DNA of 64,000 bases from positions 186,001 to 250,000 of the forward strand of contig NZ_JAUCMN010000005.1 in assembly GCF_030363035.1 (NCBI RefSeq). Reading direction: 5' to 3'. Under the pieces are notes generated by a model, which was not told where the DNA came from, made no database searches, and worked only from the letters and a program-made list of their open reading frames with translations. The DNA is from Curtobacterium caseinilyticum (GTDB lineage Bacteria; Actinomycetota; Actinomycetes; Actinomycetales; Microbacteriaceae). Below are positions 36,473 through 46,745 of this stretch, piece after piece. Position 1 is the first letter of the stretch. Every line of letters starts with the position of its first letter. The position numbers and the translations under genes are program-made.

Positions 36473-36529
36473 TGCGTACCGGTCGAGTGTCGTCAGCGCA
36501 GGTGAACGAACGGTGACGCGCGGCTGAAC
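36473..36529 (-). promoter_or_regulatory. phoU promoter with triple PHO repeat
   Basis: On the minus strand three 11-nt units read GTTCAGCCGCG (36529-36519), CGTCACCGTTC (36518-36508) and GTTCACCTGCG (36507-36497). A weak -10 (TACGCA, 36478-36473) follows before phoU. A lone GGTGAAC half-unit at 36566-36572 lies nearer senX3. Confidence 0.75.
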
Positions 36530-36611
36530 ACCTCGCGATCCGGAGCCGGAAGCGCCCGGAACGGGGGTGAACGGCACCGGAACCCCGCGTGACCATCCCT
36601 ACACTGGCGGC

Positions 36612-37778
36612 ATGGACAACGCGTGGCTCGTGCCACTGTCGATGCTCCTCGGCGGGGTCTTCGGCGCGGGTGTCGTGGTGCTGATCATCACGGCGGAGCG
36701 CACGGCCCGGGCAGCCGACGTCGCGGAACGGACGCTGCCCGACGGTGTCGCCGCGGTCATCGCCACGATGCACAACCCGGCCGTGGTCGTCGACCCGTCG
36801 AACACGGTCGTCGCCGCGTCGCCGCAGGCACTCACCGTCGGCCTGGTCGTCCGCCGGAAGCTCGTGCACGACGAACTCGCCGAGCTCGTGGACCGGGTGC
36901 GCAGGAGCGGCGAGATGGCGTCGGAGGACCTCGAGCTCCCGCGCGGGCGCAGTGGTGAGCTCGTCGGGTACCTGAGCTTCCGGGCCGCGCAGCTCGGCAA
37001 CCGCTACGTGCTCGTGACGGCCGACGACCTGACCGAGAGCCGCCGCATCGACGAGGTCCGCCGTGACTTCGTCGCCAACATCTCGCACGAGCTGAAGACG
37101 CCGATCGGTGCGATCGGCCTGCTGTCCGAGACCCTGGTGCTCGCGGCGGACGACCCCGCGCACGTCAAGAAGTTCGCGACGCAGCTGATCACCGAGTCGG
37201 AGCGCCTCGGTGCCCTGACGAAGGACATCATCGAGCTGTCCCGGCTGCAGTCGGTCGACACCCTCGAGAACAGCGAGGAGACCTCGATCGACAAGGTCGT
37301 GCAGGCCGCGGTCGACGCGAACGAGGTCATCGCCCGGGCACGGGACATCGAGCTCGTGCGGGCGAAGCGGTCGAAGCTGCGGGTCATGGGGGACCCGGGG
37401 CTGCTGCAGGTCGCGGTGTCGAACCTCATCGCGAACGCCGTCAAGTACTCCCCGGACCACACCCGCGTCGGCGTCGGCGTCCGGTCCACCAAGGGCTTCG
37501 TCGAGATCGCGGTCACCGACCAGGGCGTGGGCATCCCGGAGTCCGACCTCGACCGTGTGTTCGAGCGCTTCTACCGCGTCGATCCCGCCCGGTCGCGCGC
37601 CACCGGTGGCACCGGCCTCGGGCTCGCGATCGTCAAGCACGTCGTCGGCAACCACGGCGGCGACGTGCGCGTCTGGTCCCAGCCCGGCAAGGGCTCGACC
37701 TTCACGATCCGTCTCCCCGAGGCGGATCCCGAACTCACCACCGCACTCGAAGAGCAACTGGAAGAGCAGTCATCGTGA
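36612..37778 (+). CDS. senX3: Phosphate-sensing histidine kinase SenX3 (PhoR-type)
   Basis: 388 residues. One membrane segment (about 7-26) is followed by a PAS-like domain (about 40-145, beginning AVIATMHNPAVVVD), then the DHp helix with the phosphorylated His in NISHELKTPIGA and an HATPase domain (NLIANAVKYS, TDQGVGIPE, GGTGLGLAIVKH). A TACACT -10 ends six bases before ATG 36612 and no ribosome site is present, so it is read as leaderless. regX3 overlaps its stop. Confidence 0.94.
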   Translation: MDNAWLVPLSMLLGGVFGAGVVVLIITAERTARAADVAERTLPDGVAAVIATMHNPAVVVDPSNTVVAASPQALTVGLVVRRKLVHDELAELVDRVRRSGEMASEDLELPRGRSGELVGYLSFRAAQLGNRYVLVTADDLTESRRIDEVRRDFVANISHELKTPIGAIGLLSETLVLAADDPAHVKKFATQLITESERLGALTKDIIELSRLQSVDTLENSEETSIDKVVQAAVDANEVIARARDIELVRAKRSKLRVMGDPGLLQVAVSNLIANAVKYSPDHTRVGVGVRSTKGFVEIAVTDQGVGIPESDLDRVFERFYRVDPARSRATGGTGLGLAIVKHVVGNHGGDVRVWSQPGKGSTFTIRLPEADPELTTALEEQLEEQSS

Positions 37779-38455
37779 CCAAGATCCTCATCGTCGACGA
37801 CGAGCCGGCCCTGAGCGAGCCCCTGGAGTTCCTCCTGCAGCGCGAGGGGTACGAGACCGCCGTCGCGGCGGACGGCGTGACCGCGCTGTCGAAGTTCGAC
37901 AGCGAGAACCCCGACCTCGTGCTGCTCGACCTCATGCTGCCGGGCCTGAGCGGCACCGAGGTGTGCCGGCAGATCCGCACGCGGTCGAACGTGCCCATCA
38001 TCATGCTGACCGCCAAGGACTCCGAGGTGGACATCGTCGTCGGACTCGAGCTCGGTGCCGACGACTACGTGACGAAGCCGTACTCGACGCGGGAGCTCCT
38101 CGCCCGGCTGCGGGCCGTGCTGCGCCGCCGCACCGAGGAGGACCCGGGCGACAGCGGCATCCTGCAGGTCGGCGGGATCCGGATGGACGTCGAGCGGCAC
38201 ACGGTGTCGGTGGACGGGTCGGAAACGCCGATGCCCCTCAAGGAGTTCGAGCTGCTCGAGCTGCTGCTCCGGAACGCCGGCCGGGTGCTCACCCGTGGAC
38301 AGCTGATCGACCGGGTGTGGGGCTCGGACTACTTCGGCGACACCAAGACCCTCGACGTCCACATCAAGCGCATCCGCTCGAAGATCGAGCGCGTGCCCAG
38401 CACGCCGGAGATCCTGGTCACCGTGCGCGGGCTCGGGTACCGCATCGAGGGCTGA
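37775..38455 (+). CDS. regX3: Response regulator RegX3 (PhoB/PhoP-type)
   Basis: 226 residues. The receiver has DDE at residues 8-10, the phospho-acceptor Asp in LVLLDLMLPG and the conserved Lys in DDYVTKPYS. The winged helix ends with GSDYFGDTKTLDVHIKR and TVRGLGYRIEG. GTG 37775 overlaps the senX3 stop (GTGA). It is the expected activator at the PHO boxes ahead of pstS, ppk and phoU. Confidence 0.95.
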   Translation: MTKILIVDDEPALSEPLEFLLQREGYETAVAADGVTALSKFDSENPDLVLLDLMLPGLSGTEVCRQIRTRSNVPIIMLTAKDSEVDIVVGLELGADDYVTKPYSTRELLARLRAVLRRRTEEDPGDSGILQVGGIRMDVERHTVSVDGSETPMPLKEFELLELLLRNAGRVLTRGQLIDRVWGSDYFGDTKTLDVHIKRIRSKIERVPSTPEILVTVRGLGYRIEG

Positions 38456-38462
38456 CGCAACG

Positions 38463-38511
38463 GACTGGAGGCCCGTGGCCGGTTCTCGGAACCGGCCACG
38501 GGCCTCCAGTC
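38463..38511. terminator. Perfect 23-bp bidirectional terminator
   Basis: Arms 38463-38485 and 38489-38511 are perfectly complementary with a 3-base loop. It separates the convergent regX3 and lipoprotein genes. The stem base contains GGAGGCCC/GGGCCTCC, shared with the hairpin after rlmB. Confidence 0.88.
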
Positions 38512-38544
38512 TGGTGCTGCTGGCGCCGGTGGCGCCGTCGGGCG

Positions 38545-39198
38545 TCAGTTCGTGCCGTTGTCGCCCTCGGACGAGTCGGTCTGCGAGTCGCTCGGCTGCG
38601 TGCCGGGGACGTCCTGGTCGCCGGTGGACGTCGCGCCGGAATCGGCCGGGGAGGTCGCGGTGCTCGACGGGGTGGGCGTCGGTGCGAGGGTCTGGTACTC
38701 CTCGAGCGAGCTGGTCAGCACCGGCACGGTGGCGGAGACGCCCTCGGCTCCGGAGTACGAGAAGTAGACCTTGGCGAGCGAGCCCGGGGTGGCGTCGGCC
38801 TGGTCGAAGAGGACCTCGCGGCCCGTGGCGATCTGCGAACCCTGCTGGCCCTCGCCGACCTGCGTGCTGGCGTCGCTCGTCGAGTCGTCCGGGTTCGCCA
38901 GGTCGAGGCGGCTGTCCGCGGGCACCTCGACGGTCTGGGTGTCGCCCCCGACCTCGATCGACAGCGTGACGTCCTCGTCCGACGACGTGTTGACGAGCGT
39001 GCCGAGGAAGCGCGCGGTGTCGCCGTCGTCCGAGATGAGGAGCGCGTTGCGGATGTCGACCGAGCCGGTCGTCACGTTCACGCCGTCGGTGATCTGCTTG
39101 ATCTCCTTGGTGTGCGCGGGCGACATGAACTCGCAGCCGGTGGCGCCGAGCGCGATGGATGCCGCAACGGCGACGGACACGAGTACCCGAGCTCGCAA
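38545..39198 (-). CDS. Secreted lipoprotein of unknown function
   Basis: 217 residues when started at TTG 39198, which follows GGAGG at six bases; this gives a compact signal peptide with lipobox GATGC near residue 20. The open frame extends further upstream, but that part would overlap the carD promoter. The mature protein (about 20-165) is a beta-rich domain, followed by a Thr/Ser/Pro/Asp-rich low-complexity tail. Similar lipoproteins are common next to carD in actinobacteria, but no function is known to me. Confidence 0.75.
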   Translation of the reverse strand: MRARVLVSVAVAASIALGATGCEFMSPAHTKEIKQITDGVNVTTGSVDIRNALLISDDGDTARFLGTLVNTSSDEDVTLSIEVGGDTQTVEVPADSRLDLANPDDSTSDASTQVGEGQQGSQIATGREVLFDQADATPGSLAKVYFSYSGAEGVSATVPVLTSSLEEYQTLAPTPTPSSTATSPADSGATSTGDQDVPGTQPSDSQTDSSEGDNGTN

Positions 39199-39304
39199 GA
39201 GATTCCTCCGGAAGATCACGATGTGGACCAGGCGGTCCGCGGCCATCCTACCGATCGTCGGGGGTGTGGGCCGCCCAGGCCCATTACCCGAAAGGGCCTT
39301 GTGG

Positions 39305-39310
39305 TAAACT
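39305..39310 (+). promoter_or_regulatory. carD -10 element
   Basis: TAAACT lies 27 bases before the carD start, a good actinobacterial -10, with a weak TTACCC about 15 bases upstream of it. Confidence 0.55.
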
Positions 39311-39337
39311 GGGGGTCCTGGGAACGGAGCCTGATAC

Positions 39338-39820
39338 ATGCAATTCGAGGTCGGCGAGACCGTCGTCTACCCCCACCACGGGGCGGCAACCATCTCTGAA
39401 GTCAAGACGCGCGTCATCAAGGGCGAGGAAAAGGTCTACCTGAAGCTGCGCGTCACGCAGGGTGACCTGACGATCGAGGTGCCGGCGGACAACGTCGACC
39501 TCGTGGGCGTCCGCGACGTCATCGGCAAGGAAGGGCTCGACAAGGTATTCGAGGTCCTGCGGGCACCCTTCACGGAAGAGCCCACCAACTGGTCGCGCCG
39601 GTACAAGGCGAACCTGGAGAAGCTGGCGTCCGGTGACGTCATCAAGGTGTCCGAGGTCGTCCGCGACCTCTGGCGTCGCGACCAGGACCGCGGGCTCTCC
39701 GCGGGCGAGAAGCGGATGCTGGCCAAGGCCCGGCAGATCCTGATCTCCGAGCTGGCACTGGCCGAGAAGACCGACGAGGACAAGGCATCGACCGTCCTCG
39801 ACGAGGTCCTCGCCTCCTAG
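39338..39820 (+). CDS. carD: RNA polymerase-binding transcription regulator CarD
   Basis: Binds the RNA polymerase beta subunit and stabilises open complexes at rRNA and housekeeping promoters. The 160 residues begin with the Tudor-like RNAP interaction domain ([17 protein letters not shown]), followed by the helical DNA-binding half containing [13 protein letters not shown] and the wedge Trp in RDLWRRDQ. carD-ispD-ispF-cysS-rlmB is a conserved actinobacterial order. Confidence 0.96.
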   Translation: MQFEVGETVVYPHHGAATISEVKTRVIKGEEKVYLKLRVTQGDLTIEVPADNVDLVGVRDVIGKEGLDKVFEVLRAPFTEEPTNWSRRYKANLEKLASGDVIKVSEVVRDLWRRDQDRGLSAGEKRMLAKARQILISELALAEKTDEDKASTVLDEVLAS

Positions 39821-39844
39821 CGCGGACCCCAGCTGGACGACACC

Positions 39845-39891
39845 ACGACGACCGCCCTGCTCCCCGAACGGGTGAGCAGGGCGGTCGTCGT
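39845..39891 (+). promoter_or_regulatory. Hairpin spanning the ispDF start codon
   Basis: Arms 39845-39862 and 39874-39891 pair perfectly over 18 bases; the 11-base loop can add a CCCG/CGGG stem. The GTG start of ispDF (39872-39874) falls in it. It may act as carD terminator and limit ispDF translation. Confidence 0.7.
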
Positions 39892-41026
39892 CGTCGCGGC
39901 GGGATCCGGCACCCGGCTCGGCATCGGTGACGCCAAGGCGTTCGTGCCGGTCGCCGGCGAGCTGATGCTCACCCGCGCGGTCCGGACGGTCTTCACACTG
40001 CCCGAGCCCACCTTCGTCGTGGTCGTCGCGCCGGCTGCTCGGCTCGACGAGTGCCGTGCGCTGGTCGCTGCCGTCGCCGGACCCGCTGTCGACCTGACGG
40101 CGGTGGTGCCGGGCGGGGCCGACCGACACGCTTCGGTGCAGGCCGGTCTCGACGCCCTGCCCGACGGTGTGGCGTGGGTCGGCGTGCACGACGCCGCACG
40201 GTGCCTGACCCCGGCTGCCCAGTTCGACGCCGTGTTCGCCCGCGCACGCGAGACCGGTGACGGCGTCGTCCCGGCGCTGCCCGTCACGGACACGGTGAAG
40301 CGTGTCGACGGCGACCGGGTCGTCGAGACCGTCGACCGGTCCGCGCTCGTCGGGGTGCAGACGCCGCAGGTGTTCCCGCTGCGCGCGCTCCGCGACGCCT
40401 ACACGGCCGCACTGCAGTCCGAGACCGACGACGCCGGTGTGTTCCGCGCGGCCGGCGGGGTGGTCCGGACGGTCCCCGGCGATGCCGACGCCTTCAAGAT
40501 CACGACGCGGTGGGACCTCGCCCGGGCCGAGGCGGTCGTCGCGGGCACCCGAGCGCCCACCGTGCGCATCGGCCTCGGCGTCGACGTGCACGCCTTCGAC
40601 GCCGCGTCCCCGTGCCGCGTGGGGCTCCTCGACTTCCCGGGCGAACCCGGTCTCTCCGGGCACAGCGACGGCGACGCGGTGGCGCACGCGGTGTGCGACG
40701 CCCTGCTCTCCGCCGGGGGGCTCGGGGACATCGGTGGCCGCTTCGGCACCGCCGATCCGCGCTACGCCGGTGCCGCCGGTGACGTCTTCGTCCGCGGCGC
40801 CGTCGAGCTGCTCGCCGGCGCCGGGCTGGTGCCGACCTCGGTCACGGTGCAGGTCGTCGGCAACCGTCCCCGCATCGGTCGTCGCCGTGCCGAGATGCAG
40901 GCAACGCTGTCCGCGGTCGTCGGGGCCCCGGTCGCGGTGTCCGGGACGACGACGGACGGCCTCGGCCTGACCGGGCGCGGCGAGGGGCTCGCCGCGATCG
41001 CCACGGCGGTCGTCCGGCCCGTTTGA
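39872..41026 (+). CDS. ispDF: Bifunctional IspD/IspF (MEP pathway)
   Basis: 384 residues joining two steps of isoprenoid precursor synthesis. The N-terminal IspD part (1-225) has the CTP-binding [13 protein letters not shown] and GVHDAARCL; it converts MEP to CDP-ME. The C-terminal IspF part (about 228-384) has [10 protein letters not shown] (zinc ligands Asp/His), [11 protein letters not shown] and the late [17 protein letters not shown]; it makes ME-cPP. The fusion is a normal arrangement in several bacteria. The GTG start is 52 bases after carD, inside a long hairpin. Confidence 0.95.
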   Translation: MSRAVVVVAAGSGTRLGIGDAKAFVPVAGELMLTRAVRTVFTLPEPTFVVVVAPAARLDECRALVAAVAGPAVDLTAVVPGGADRHASVQAGLDALPDGVAWVGVHDAARCLTPAAQFDAVFARARETGDGVVPALPVTDTVKRVDGDRVVETVDRSALVGVQTPQVFPLRALRDAYTAALQSETDDAGVFRAAGGVVRTVPGDADAFKITTRWDLARAEAVVAGTRAPTVRIGLGVDVHAFDAASPCRVGLLDFPGEPGLSGHSDGDAVAHAVCDALLSAGGLGDIGGRFGTADPRYAGAAGDVFVRGAVELLAGAGLVPTSVTVQVVGNRPRIGRRRAEMQATLSAVVGAPVAVSGTTTDGLGLTGRGEGLAAIATAVVRPV

Positions 41027-41115
41027 CGAGCCGTCCCGGCAGCGGTCCGGCCGGCGGTCCGACCGCCCGTGGCGGGCTCCGACGCTCGCTCGGTGCGACG
41101 TCCTAGGCTTGGGTC

Positions 41116-42525
41116 GTGACCGTTCGCCTGTACGACTCCCGCGCCGCAGCCGTCGTCGACCTCGTCCCCCTGGTCGACGGACAGGTCAGCATGTACGTCT
41201 GCGGTCCGACGGTGCAGTCGTCGCCGCACATCGGGCACCTCCGCTCCGCGCTCGTCTACGACATCTGGCGTCGCTGGCTGACGTACCGCGGCCACCGGGT
41301 CACCCTGGTGCGGAACGTCACCGACATCGACGACAAGGTGCTCGACCTCGCCGCGGGCACCGACGAGCAGTGGTTCGCCCGGGCGTACCGCGTCGAGCGG
41401 GAGTTCACGGCCGCGTACGACGCCCTCGGCATCCTCCCGCCGACGTACGAGCCGCGGGCGACCGCGAGCGTGCCGCAGATGCACGAGATCATCGAGCGCC
41501 TGATCGAGCGCGGCCACGCCTACGCCGCTGCCGACGGCTCCGGCGACGTCTACTTCGACACGGGCAGCTGGGACGCGTACGGGGCACTGACCCGGCAGCG
41601 CCGCGAGGACATGGTCGAGGCCGCCGACGCCGATCCGCGCGGCAAGCGCGACCCGCGCGACTTCGCGCTGTGGAAGGGCGCGAAGCCGGGGGAGCCGTCG
41701 ACCGCGACCTGGGACTCGCCGTGGGGGCCCGGGCGGCCCGGCTGGCACATCGAGTGCTCGGCGATGTCGCGTCGCTACCTCGGGCCGGCGTTCGACATCC
41801 ACGGCGGTGGACTCGACCTGCGCTTCCCGCACCACGAGAACGAGCTCGCGCAGTCGACGGCCGCCGGTGACGCCTTCGCCTCGTACTGGTTGCACAACGG
41901 TCTGGTGACGGTCGACGGGCAGAAGATGTCGAAGTCGCTCGGCAACTCGATCTTCGCGGCGGACTTCCTCGGTGCCGCGCGACCCGCGGTGGTCCGGTAC
42001 TTCCTCGGTGCCGCGCACTACCGCTCGTCGATCGACCACCACGAGGGGTCCCTGGCCGAGGCCGAGGCGGCGTACGACCGCATCGCCGGCTTCCTCGACC
42101 GGGCCGAGCCGCGGCTCGAGGGGGTCGTGCTCCGTGACGCTCCGGGGGTGCCGGAGGCCTTCGCGACCGCGATGGACGACGACCTCGCGGTACCGCAGGC
42201 CCTCGCCGTGCTGCACGAGACCGTCCGTGCCGGGAACGCCGCACTCGACGCCGACGATGCGGAAGCGCTCGGGACCGCGTACCATCAGGTGGCCGCGATG
42301 GTCGAGGTCCTCGGCATCGACCCGCGAGCGGCCCACTGGTCCGGTGGTGCGCAGGACGTCTCGGCCGCACCGCTCGCAGCGCTCGTCGACCGCCTCGTGC
42401 AGGAGCGCGCCGACGCCCGTGCCGCACGCGACTTCGCCACGGCGGACCGGGTGCGGGACGACCTCGCAGCCGCGGGGATCACCATCGAGGACACCGCAGC
42501 AGGAACACGCTGGAGCATCGCCTGA
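41116..42525 (+). CDS. cysS: Cysteinyl-tRNA synthetase
   Basis: 469 residues. The N-terminal zinc-binding Cys is in YVCGPTVQ, with the class I HIGH motif as [15 protein letters not shown] holds further zinc ligands, and KMSKSLGNS is the KMSKS loop. The C-terminal region is the helical anticodon-binding domain. GTG 41116 lies six bases after a TAGGCT -10, so it is probably leaderless. It charges tRNA-Cys in the cytoplasm. Confidence 0.96.
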   Translation: MTVRLYDSRAAAVVDLVPLVDGQVSMYVCGPTVQSSPHIGHLRSALVYDIWRRWLTYRGHRVTLVRNVTDIDDKVLDLAAGTDEQWFARAYRVEREFTAAYDALGILPPTYEPRATASVPQMHEIIERLIERGHAYAAADGSGDVYFDTGSWDAYGALTRQRREDMVEAADADPRGKRDPRDFALWKGAKPGEPSTATWDSPWGPGRPGWHIECSAMSRRYLGPAFDIHGGGLDLRFPHHENELAQSTAAGDAFASYWLHNGLVTVDGQKMSKSLGNSIFAADFLGAARPAVVRYFLGAAHYRSSIDHHEGSLAEAEAAYDRIAGFLDRAEPRLEGVVLRDAPGVPEAFATAMDDDLAVPQALAVLHETVRAGNAALDADDAEALGTAYHQVAAMVEVLGIDPRAAHWSGGAQDVSAAPLAALVDRLVQERADARAARDFATADRVRDDLAAAGITIEDTAAGTRWSIA

Positions 42526-42553
42526 CAACGGCCGTGCCGGACAGGAGAGAGCA

Positions 42554-43564
42554 ATGAAGAACGTCTCGGGCAACAAGAAGGGCCGGCCCGGCGCCGTCCG
42601 CTCCGGCCGCAAGGGCAACAAGCAGGTCGGCTCCGGCGGACAGGGCGCGCAGGCGCTCGAGGGCCGGAAGCCCACGCCGAAGGCCGAGGACCGTCCGTAC
42701 CACCCGGCCGGCAAGCGCAAGGCCGCGAAGGAGCGTCTCGACGCCGCGCGTGGTCGCCACGGAGCGTCGAGCTCGCCGCAGCAGCGCACCAGCCGGCCGC
42801 CGCAGCGGAAGACCGACGACTCGGAGCTCGTGACCGGGCGCAACTCGGTGCTCGAGGCCCTGCGGACGAAGACGCCGTCGACGACGCTCTACATCGCCGC
42901 GCGCATCGAGGTCGACGACCGCGTCAAGGAGATCCTGGCGCTGGCGAACCACCGCGGTGTCCCGATCATGGAGATCATGCGGCCGGAGCTCGACCGCATC
43001 ACCGGCCACGACAGCGTGCACCAGGGCGTCGCGCTCAAGGTGCCGGCGTACGAGTACGCCGTCGCCGAGGACATCGCCGAGCGCGCGTTCGCCCGCGACC
43101 AGGTGCCGCTCATGGTGGCCCTCGACGGCATCACCGACCCGCGGAACCTCGGCGCGATCATCCGCTCGACGGCGGCGTTCGGCGGGCACGGGGTCATCGT
43201 GCCGCAGCGCCGGTCGGTCGGCGTGACGGCCTCGGCGTGGAAGACCTCCGCCGGTGCCGCCGCCCGCACGCCCGTCGCGATGGCGCCGAACCTCACGCAG
43301 ACGCTCAAGTCGCTCAAGTCGATGGGCCTGTTCGTGCTCGGCCTCGCGGGCGACGGCGACGTGCAGCTCGACCAGCTGGAGCTCGCCGACCGCCCGATCG
43401 TGATCGTGGTCGGCTCCGAGGGCAAGGGCCTGTCCCGCCTGGTCACCGAGACCTGCGACGCGGTCGTGTCGATCCCGATCTCGAGCGCCACGGAGTCCCT
43501 GAACGCGGGCATCGCGGCGAGCGTGACCCTGTGGGAGGTCGCCCGGCGCCGTCGCGCCGAGTAG
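42554..43564 (+). CDS. rlmB: 23S rRNA (guanosine-2'-O-)-methyltransferase RlmB (SpoU family)
   Basis: 336 residues. A basic, disordered N-terminal extension of about 90 residues is followed by a substrate-binding domain (GRNSVLEALRTKTPS) and the SPOUT methyltransferase domain from about 185, with motif 1 DGITDPRNLGAIIRSTAAFG, motif 2 VVGSEGKGLSRLV and motif 3 SIPISSATESLNAGIAAS. AGGAG precedes ATG 42554. It follows cysS by 28 bases, as in many actinobacteria. Confidence 0.93.
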   Translation: MKNVSGNKKGRPGAVRSGRKGNKQVGSGGQGAQALEGRKPTPKAEDRPYHPAGKRKAAKERLDAARGRHGASSSPQQRTSRPPQRKTDDSELVTGRNSVLEALRTKTPSTTLYIAARIEVDDRVKEILALANHRGVPIMEIMRPELDRITGHDSVHQGVALKVPAYEYAVAEDIAERAFARDQVPLMVALDGITDPRNLGAIIRSTAAFGGHGVIVPQRRSVGVTASAWKTSAGAAARTPVAMAPNLTQTLKSLKSMGLFVLGLAGDGDVQLDQLELADRPIVIVVGSEGKGLSRLVTETCDAVVSIPISSATESLNAGIAASVTLWEVARRRRAE

Positions 43565-43624
43565 CGCGACGCGCCGACGCCGCACCAGCGTCTGCCCGGC
43601 CGGTCCGGGCCGTCGACGGCACCG

Positions 43625-43671
43625 CCAGGAGGCCCGGTGCCGGTCCGTGGGACCGGCACCGGGCCTCCAGG
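43625..43671 (+). terminator. rlmB terminator
   Basis: Arms 43625-43646 and 43650-43671 pair over 22 positions with one mismatch and a 3-base loop; the stem base GGAGGCCC matches the hairpin at 38463-38511. Confidence 0.82.
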
Positions 43672-43691
43672 GTGTCCGTCGGGTCCCGCGG

Positions 43692-43819
43692 CTCGCCGCG
43701 TGCGTCGTGCTGAGGTTCCACCACTCGCCGCGTGTGTCGTGCCGGGGTTCCACCACTCGCCGCGTCCGTCGTGCCGGGGTTCCACCACTCGCCGCGTGCG
43801 TCGTGCCGGGGTTCCACAC
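43692..43819 (+). repeat. Four tandem copies of a 32-bp repeat
   Basis: Units begin at 43692, 43724, 43756 and 43788 with CTCGCCGCGT and contain GGTTCCACCA near the end; copies differ at a few bases. Related sequence occurs at 59651-59693 (minus strand) and 60726-60766. The remainder of 43820-43948 is low-complexity GGAACGGA-type DNA with no gene. Confidence 0.9.
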
Positions 43820-43948
43820 GCAGCCGTCCCGCGCGCCGAGGGTCCGTGATCTCGGAACCTCGGCGGAACGGAACGGAACGGAGCGGAACGGAAAGGGACG
43901 GAGCGGAACGGGCGCGGGCGGGCGCGTGCGTGGGCGCGTGGTCGCGCG

Positions 43949-45256
43949 TCAGACCGACGCGCGCCAGTCCTCGACGTCCGCCTCGTCGTCCGCCGTGTCG
44001 TCGTCGACCACCGGGACGGGTAGCGTCAGCGACGACGTCGGCGGGTTGATGAGCAACCGCTCGTCGCGGCGGTGCCGGAGGACGTCGTTGATGTACGCGG
44101 TCGTGGCCTCGGGCAGCGAGACGGACCGCTCCTCTTCCTGCGACATGTACCAGCGGTGCTCGAGCAGCTCGTGGAAGACCTCGGCCGGCTCGAGCCGCCC
44201 GCGCAGGTCGCGCGGGATCGAGCGGACGACGGGCTCGAACACCCGCGACACCCACTCGTGCGCCACCATCTCCTCGTCGAGCAGGTCGCGGCCGTTCCTG
44301 GCCCGGTAGGCGTCGAGGTCGTTGAGCAGTCGGCGGGCCTGGTTCTCCCCGGCGTCGAGGCCCGTCAGCCGCAGGAGCCGCCGCTGGTGGTGTCCGGCGT
44401 CGACGACCTTGGGCTGGATCCGGACCTGCGAGCCGCCCTCGGTGGTGTGGATCGACAGCTCCTCGATGTCGAAGCCGAGCGCATTCAGCCGCTCCACGCG
44501 GTCGTTGATCCGCCAGCGCTCCTTGACGTCGAACTGCTCGGTGCCGGTGAGCTCCTTCCAGAGCGTGCGGTACTGCGCGACGATGCGGTTCGACACGTCC
44601 ACCGGGTCCGCGTTCTCGTCGAGCCGTCCGCCGGCCTCGAGGTCGAGGAGCTCGCCGGCGATGTTCACCCGCGCCACCTCGAGGTCGTTCTCGCGCTGCC
44701 CGTTCGACAGGCCGCCGGGGTAGAGCTTGCCGGTCTCGGCGTCGACGAGGTACGCCGCGAACGCGCCCGCGTCCCGCCGGAACAGGGTGTTCGAGAGGGA
44801 GACGTCGCCCCAGTAGAAGCCGATGACGTGCAGGCGGACGAGGAGCAGGGCCAGGGCGTCGACCAGACGCGTGGCCGTCTCGGGGCGCAGCGTCTGCGAG
44901 TACAGCGCCCGGTAGGGCAGCGAGAAGCGCAGGTGCCGGGTGACGAGCACGGGGTGGAGCGGTTCGCCGTCCTCGTCGACGCGGTTCGTGATGACGGCCA
45001 CCGGGTCGACGCACGGCACGTCCATGCGCTGCAGCGTGCGGAGCATCTCGTACTCGCTCCGGGCTACCTCCTCGCCCGTCTCCTTGACGGCCGCGACGTA
45101 CCCGCTCAGGTGGACGAAGCGGACCAGGTGCCGCGAGATGCCCTTCGGCAGGGCGACGATCACGTCGTCGGGCCAGTCCTCGAGCGGCAGGTCCCAGGGC
45201 AGGTCGAGCAGTCCGGGGTCGACGGTGGCGGCGGTGATGGCGAGGGAGTCGGGCAC
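43949..45256 (-). CDS. DUF4032 protein with kinase-like fold
   Basis: 435 residues from GTG 45256, preceded by AGGAG at six bases. The first 230 residues resemble a lipopolysaccharide/protein kinase fold: a beta-rich N-lobe with VAAVKETGEEVA, then a catalytic-loop-like GFYWGDVSLSNTLF and AYLVDAETGKLY in place of the DFG region. The C-terminal 200 residues match DUF4032 (DLLDEEMVAHEW, ELLEHRWYMSQ) with an acidic tail. Substrate unknown. It stands alone between the 32-bp repeats and the ATPase gene. Confidence 0.8.
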   Translation of the reverse strand: MPDSLAITAATVDPGLLDLPWDLPLEDWPDDVIVALPKGISRHLVRFVHLSGYVAAVKETGEEVARSEYEMLRTLQRMDVPCVDPVAVITNRVDEDGEPLHPVLVTRHLRFSLPYRALYSQTLRPETATRLVDALALLLVRLHVIGFYWGDVSLSNTLFRRDAGAFAAYLVDAETGKLYPGGLSNGQRENDLEVARVNIAGELLDLEAGGRLDENADPVDVSNRIVAQYRTLWKELTGTEQFDVKERWRINDRVERLNALGFDIEELSIHTTEGGSQVRIQPKVVDAGHHQRRLLRLTGLDAGENQARRLLNDLDAYRARNGRDLLDEEMVAHEWVSRVFEPVVRSIPRDLRGRLEPAEVFHELLEHRWYMSQEEERSVSLPEATTAYINDVLRHRRDERLLINPPTSSLTLPVPVVDDDTADDEADVEDWRASV

Positions 45257-45395
45257 GGTTGGCTCCTGGGTGGGCGGCACCGGACGGCAGCCGCGTGGCG
45301 GGGTGGCCACGCGCCCGGCGTCCGGTGGGTGGAACAGCGGGAGCCCGCACCCGCCCTGGTGAGGCGGGCGCGGGCTCCCGGGGGAACGGCGCGGA

Positions 45396-46496
<1,101 letters not shown>

Positions 46497-46745
46497 GAGC
46501 GTTCTGTCCTTCCTTCACCGGCAGGTACGTGCCGGACGATCCGTTGTGAAGCGGTTGCCCGTTGGGGCCCCGGATGGTCGCCGTCGACCATCGCTGCTCA
46601 TACAACACGACTTCCCCCGGCAGCGCCAGTGCTCCCGGCGACCTGGTTGGCTGGTCCCAGGAAGGACCACTACGATCGGCGGGTCCGTCCGGCGTGCGGG
46701 GGAAGCCGTGCGGACCTGAGGCAACGACGTGAGGACCATCGACGC

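Noticed and set aside
43692-43819. CRISPR array
   Set aside because: The 32-bp units are directly joined with no unique spacers, and no cas genes are nearby.
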